Shown one piece after another: positions 5,801 to 7,823 of a stretch of DNA of 7,823 nucleotides (its first letter is position 1; each line of letters opens with the position of its first letter). The position numbers and the translations under genes were made by a program. Location: NCBI GenBank assembly GCA_014763835.1, contig JACXUQ010000051.1, forward strand, positions 1 to 7,823, written 5' to 3'. The notes beneath the pieces were generated by a model. It made no database searches and had not been told where the DNA came from. It saw nothing but the letters and a program-made list of their open reading frames with translations. Source of the DNA: Thiotrichales bacterium. Its GTDB lineage: Bacteria > Pseudomonadota > Gammaproteobacteria > Thiomicrospirales > Thiomicrospiraceae.

Positions 5801-6040
5801 ATGAGCAGTATTGAAGAACGCGTAAAGAAAATTGTTGTTGAGCAATTGGGTGTAGAAGAAGATCAAGTTACTCCTGATGCATCATTCGTAGATGATTTGG
5901 GTGCGGATTCTCTAGACACTGTTGAGTTGGTAATGGCGTTGGAAGAAGAATTTGATTGCGAAATCCCTGACGAAGAAGCTGAGAAAATCTCTACTTTGGC
6001 ACAAGCTAAAGCATACATCGAAGCTAACTTGGATGCGTAA
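5801..6040 (+). CDS. acpP: Acyl carrier protein
   Basis: AcpP carries growing acyl chains on a 4'-phosphopantetheine arm and is the common substrate of FabD, FabH, FabG, FabF and PlsX. The protein has 79 residues and is very acidic. The attachment site is Ser37 in DDLGADSLDTVELVMALEEE (31-50), almost identical to E. coli. The recognition helix carries the Glu/Asp run (EEEFDCEIPDEEAEKI) that contacts partner enzymes. Cys53 replaces the E. coli Thr. The Shine-Dalgarno CTGGAGAA (5789-5796) is well placed before the ATG. Codons favour GAA, GTT, GTA, GCT and GGT, unlike the GTG/GCG-rich fabD and fabF, consistent with very high expression. A strong terminator follows 24 nt after the stop, so acpP probably also makes a short monocistronic message. 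Confidence 0.99.
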   Translation: MSSIEERVKKIVVEQLGVEEDQVTPDASFVDDLGADSLDTVELVMALEEEFDCEIPDEEAEKISTLAQAKAYIEANLDA

Positions 6041-6064
6041 TTACTGATCCAATCGGATTAGACG

Positions 6065-6089
6065 AAAAGCCGTTTTTACGGCTTTTTTT
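6065..6089 (+). terminator. Intrinsic terminator of acpP
   Basis: AAAAGCCGT (6065-6073) pairs perfectly with ACGGCTTTT (6078-6086) around a TTTT loop, and the T run extends over 6083-6089. It is a textbook Rho-independent terminator and should sharply reduce read-through into fabF. Confidence 0.92.
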
Positions 6090-6094
6090 ATAAG

Positions 6095-6256
6095 TGAGAA
6101 CTTTGCACGAGGTGGATGCACGAATAAAAATGGTTAAAACTTGCCTGCTTTGCGTTAAAAAAATTGCTAATAGCTAGCTATTAGCTGCTTTTTTCGCCTG
6201 AATCAGTTAAGTTTTTCCACATTTTTCTTTAGCGCCCCGCTCGTGCAAAATTCTCA
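6095..6256. repeat. 162-bp imperfect palindrome between acpP and fabF (MITE-like element or giant hairpin)
   Basis: Position i pairs with position 12351 minus i across the whole stretch, without any gap. The outer arms TGAGAACTTTGCACGAG (6095-6111) and CTCGTGCAAAATTCTCA (6240-6256) pair at 16 of 17 positions. AAAACTT (6136-6142) pairs with AAGTTTT (6209-6215), and CTG (6145-6147) with CAG (6204-6206). A run of six A (6157-6162) pairs with T6 (6189-6194). The core GCTAATAGCTAGCTATTAGC (6166-6185) is a perfect 20-bp palindrome. By my count 55 of 81 pairs are Watson-Crick and 7 more are G-U. A TA dinucleotide lies two bases outside each end (6091-6092, 6259-6260), which could be a TA target duplication. 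No coding frame exists inside. It could be a transposon-derived miniature element or a selected RNA structure. Confidence 0.75.
6157..6194. terminator. Bidirectional terminator-like core of the palindrome
   Basis: As RNA, the 20-bp core forms an 8-bp stem with a CUAG loop. T6 (6189-6194) follows three bases after it, and A7 (6157-6163) precedes it, so it reads as a terminator on both strands. The stem is AT-rich, so efficiency may be modest. It is the second stop signal between acpP and fabF. Confidence 0.6.
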
Positions 6257-6271
6257 AATAAAATTCAACTG

Positions 6272-6277
6272 TGAGGA
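6272..6277 (+). promoter_or_regulatory. Ribosome binding site for the fabF TTG start
   Basis: TGAGGA lies 6 nt before the TTG at 6284 and fixes that codon as the start of fabF. It is a better-placed site than any alternative and keeps the family N-terminus MTKRRVVITGLGVLTPVG. Confidence 0.75.
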
Positions 6278-6283
6278 TGCGTT

Positions 6284-7522
6284 TTGACTAAGCGTCGTGT
6301 GGTGATTACCGGTTTGGGTGTATTGACACCTGTGGGACTGAATGTAGGCGAGACCTGGAACAACTTGTTGGCAGGCAAGAGCGGAATCGATTATCTGACC
6401 AAATTTGATACTGAGGCTTTTTCGGTGAAGTTTGGTGGTGTGTTAAAAGGCTTTGACGCGACTGAGTATATTCCGGCAAAAGAGACCAAAAAAATGGATC
6501 CGTTTATCCATTACGGTATTGCGGCGGGTCTTCAGGCATTCCGTGACAGCGGACTCGAGGTCACCGAAGAAAATGCCACACGCATCGGCGTATCGATCGG
6601 TTCCGGCATCGGTGGCATCGGTTCCATTGAAACCCAGCACAACACCATGCTTAACGGCGGTCCTCGCCGTATTTCGCCGTTTCTCGTACCCAGTGCGATT
6701 ATCAATATGATCTCCGGCAACCTGTCGATTATGTGCGGTTTTAAAGGGCCGAATATGGCGATCGGTACGGCTTGTGCCACCGGTACGCACAGTATCGGCG
6801 ATGCGGCGCGTATGATTCAGTACGGCGATGCCGATGTGATGATTGCCGGCGGTGCCGAATATGCAACTACAGAGTTAGGCTTGGGCGGTTTTGCTGCCGC
6901 GCGTGCGCTGTCGACCCGCAATGACAATCCCCAGGCGGCAAGCCGTCCGTGGGACAAGGACCGCGACGGTTTTGTTTTGAGTGACGGTGCCGGCGCGGTG
7001 GTGTTGGAAGAGTATGAGCACGCCAAGGCACGCGGCGCCAAAATCTATGCGGAAGTGCTCGGTTTTGGCATGAGCGGCGACGCCTATCATATGACGCTGC
7101 CGGCAGCCGGTGGTGAAGGTGCGGCGCGCTGCATGGTTACGGCCTTGCGCAATGCCCAACTGGATCCGGGGAAAATCAACTACATCAACGCGCATGGTAC
7201 TTCGACACCGGCGGGGGATGTCTGCGAAACCATGGCGGTCAAATCGACCTTTGGCGATCACGCTTACAAGCTGGCGATGAGTTCAACCAAGTCGATGACC
7301 GGTCACGCGTTAGGTGCGGCAGGTGCGATGGAAGCGGTGTTTACTGCGTTGGCGATTGCGGAACAGAAATTGCCGCCGACGATTAACCTGGAAAACCCGG
7401 AAGAGGGCTGTGACTTGGATTACGTGGCCAACGAAGCACGTGATGCCAAGGTCGATTTTGCACTGTCCAACTCATTCGGTTTTGGCGGTACCAACGCGAC
7501 TCTGGTATTGGGCAAAATCTAA
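6284..7522 (+). CDS. fabF: Beta-ketoacyl-ACP synthase II (FabF)
   Basis: FabF elongates acyl-ACP with malonyl-ACP and in many bacteria extends C16:1 to C18:1. The 412 residues compare with 413 in E. coli. Active-site residues are complete: Cys164 in GTACATGTHS, His304 in NAHGTSTPAGD, Lys336 in SSTKSMTGH and His341. The C-terminal gate SNSFGFGGTNATLVLGKI is intact. The N-terminus VVITGLGVLTPVG (6-18) is typical. It begins with TTG, supported by TGAGGA upstream. Two terminator-like signals lie between acpP and fabF, so the gene probably needs its own promoter or read-through. A -10-like TAAAAT at 6259-6264 lacks a recognisable -35. pabB starts 25 nt after its stop. Confidence 0.98.
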   Translation: MTKRRVVITGLGVLTPVGLNVGETWNNLLAGKSGIDYLTKFDTEAFSVKFGGVLKGFDATEYIPAKETKKMDPFIHYGIAAGLQAFRDSGLEVTEENATRIGVSIGSGIGGIGSIETQHNTMLNGGPRRISPFLVPSAIINMISGNLSIMCGFKGPNMAIGTACATGTHSIGDAARMIQYGDADVMIAGGAEYATTELGLGGFAAARALSTRNDNPQAASRPWDKDRDGFVLSDGAGAVVLEEYEHAKARGAKIYAEVLGFGMSGDAYHMTLPAAGGEGAARCMVTALRNAQLDPGKINYINAHGTSTPAGDVCETMAVKSTFGDHAYKLAMSSTKSMTGHALGAAGAMEAVFTALAIAEQKLPPTINLENPEEGCDLDYVANEARDAKVDFALSNSFGFGGTNATLVLGKI

Positions 7523-7547
7523 GTTCGATTAGCTATTGAGAGCTTAT

Positions 7548-7823
7548 ATGGATAGAAACTCTTCTATCGACATGCAGGCTGTGGTGACACGGCCTGTTTG
7601 TTTTTCGGACAGGCCGCTTTCTGCCAAAGCCGTCGATTTGTCCAAATTGCACCAGTTCAATGCGGAGCGTTATCCGTTTCTATTGGAAAGTGTCGCCAAA
7701 GGCGCTTTAGGCCAATACAGCATTCTGCTTGCCTTTCCGCAGAAAACCTTGCAATTGACCCATCCTGACGAGGCATTGCGCTTTATTAAAGAAGCCAAAC
7801 ACGCGTTTGAGGCGGCTAAAATT
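7548..7823 (+). CDS. pabB: Aminodeoxychorismate synthase component I, N-terminal part (partial)
   Basis: Ninety-two residues are visible, running off the right edge. The segment RYPFLLESVAKGALGQYSIL (41-60) followed by LAFPQKTLQL is characteristic of the N-terminal domain of PabB and related anthranilate-synthase-type enzymes. PabB, with PabA, turns chorismate into 4-amino-4-deoxychorismate for folate. Its catalytic C-terminal domain is outside the window, so anthranilate synthase component I cannot be strictly excluded. Position after fabF favours pabB, since E. coli has the folate gene pabC there. GAGAG (7538-7542) lies 5 nt before the ATG. The gap after fabF is only 25 nt with no terminator, so it is likely co-transcribed. 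A second in-frame ATG at 7572 is an alternative start. Confidence 0.8.
   Translation, partial: MDRNSSIDMQAVVTRPVCFSDRPLSAKAVDLSKLHQFNAERYPFLLESVAKGALGQYSILLAFPQKTLQLTHPDEALRFIKEAKHAFEAAKI

Noticed and set aside
6103..6131. Promoter TTGCAC with TAAAAA/AAAAAT driving a ~57-nt small RNA ending at the 6157-6194 terminator
   Set aside because: The -10 match is weak, and both boxes are better explained as parts of the palindrome's left arm. There is no other sign of an RNA gene.
5706..6143. Shared TTAAAACTTG at 5706-5715 and 6134-6143 as a repeated regulatory motif
   Set aside because: Many 10-base matches are expected by chance in a window this size, and the flanks differ.
6277..6291. Five-codon frame ATG CGT TTT GAC TAA overlapping the fabF TTG start, as a leader peptide
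   Set aside because: Its ATG overlaps the fabF Shine-Dalgarno and has none of its own. A frame this short is expected by chance.
1..7823. CRISPR arrays, tRNA or rRNA genes, transposase, phage or defence genes
   Set aside because: No spaced direct repeats, RNA gene signatures or such coding sequences were seen on either strand. The coding content is a standard core-metabolism cluster.

Overview
The window is a gammaproteobacterial fatty-acid-synthesis locus on the + strand: yceD, rpmF, plsX, fabH, fabD, fabG, acpP, fabF and then pabB, which is cut by the right edge. A maf/yceF gene lies divergently (- strand) at the left, and before it is the 3' end of a HAD-family hydrolase. This order (HAD hydrolase, maf, yceD-rpmF-plsX, fab genes) is typical of Gammaproteobacteria. 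fabH inside the cluster resembles Escherichia coli, and the HAD gene next to maf resembles the Pseudomonas arrangement. Moderate GC, AT-rich intergenic DNA and the protein sequences would fit a Thiomicrospira/Hydrogenovibrio-like sulfur oxidiser, but that is a guess; only the class is well supported. No plasmid, phage or transposase gene is visible.

Layout. 1-183: end of the HAD hydrolase. 242-856 (-): Maf/YceF nucleotide pyrophosphatase, converging on the HAD gene. 857-1017: divergent spacer with A/T tracts and a near-consensus sigma-70 promoter (TTGACT, 17 bp, TATGAT). This promoter sits so close to the yceD ATG that the transcript should be leaderless or nearly so. 1018-2799: yceD, rpmF (ribosomal protein L32) and plsX, closely packed. 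2898-5649: fabH, fabD and fabG, with a small hairpin before fabH and a terminator-like hairpin between fabH and fabD. 5650-5800: structured, AT-rich leader of acpP. 5801-6040: acpP, followed by a strong intrinsic terminator. 6041-6283: acpP-fabF spacer. 6284-7522: fabF. 7548-end: start of pabB.

How the genes work together. PlsX makes acyl-phosphate for phospholipid synthesis. FabD loads malonate on the acyl carrier protein AcpP, FabH starts chains from acetyl-CoA, FabF elongates them and FabG reduces the ketoacyl intermediates. YceD and RpmF tie the locus to ribosome production. PabB belongs to folate synthesis. All core enzymes keep the catalytic residues I could check, so the protein-coding part is ordinary.

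The least ordinary part is non-coding. The acpP-fabF spacer holds a 162-bp imperfect palindrome (6095-6256) whose arms pair without gaps about one axis. It has 17-bp outer arms with one mismatch, a perfect 20-bp core palindrome, and A7/T6 tracts flanking the core. It looks like a MITE-type insertion or a very long RNA hairpin with a terminator at its core. Other hairpins before fabH, between fabH and fabD, and before acpP suggest that expression is adjusted within the cluster.
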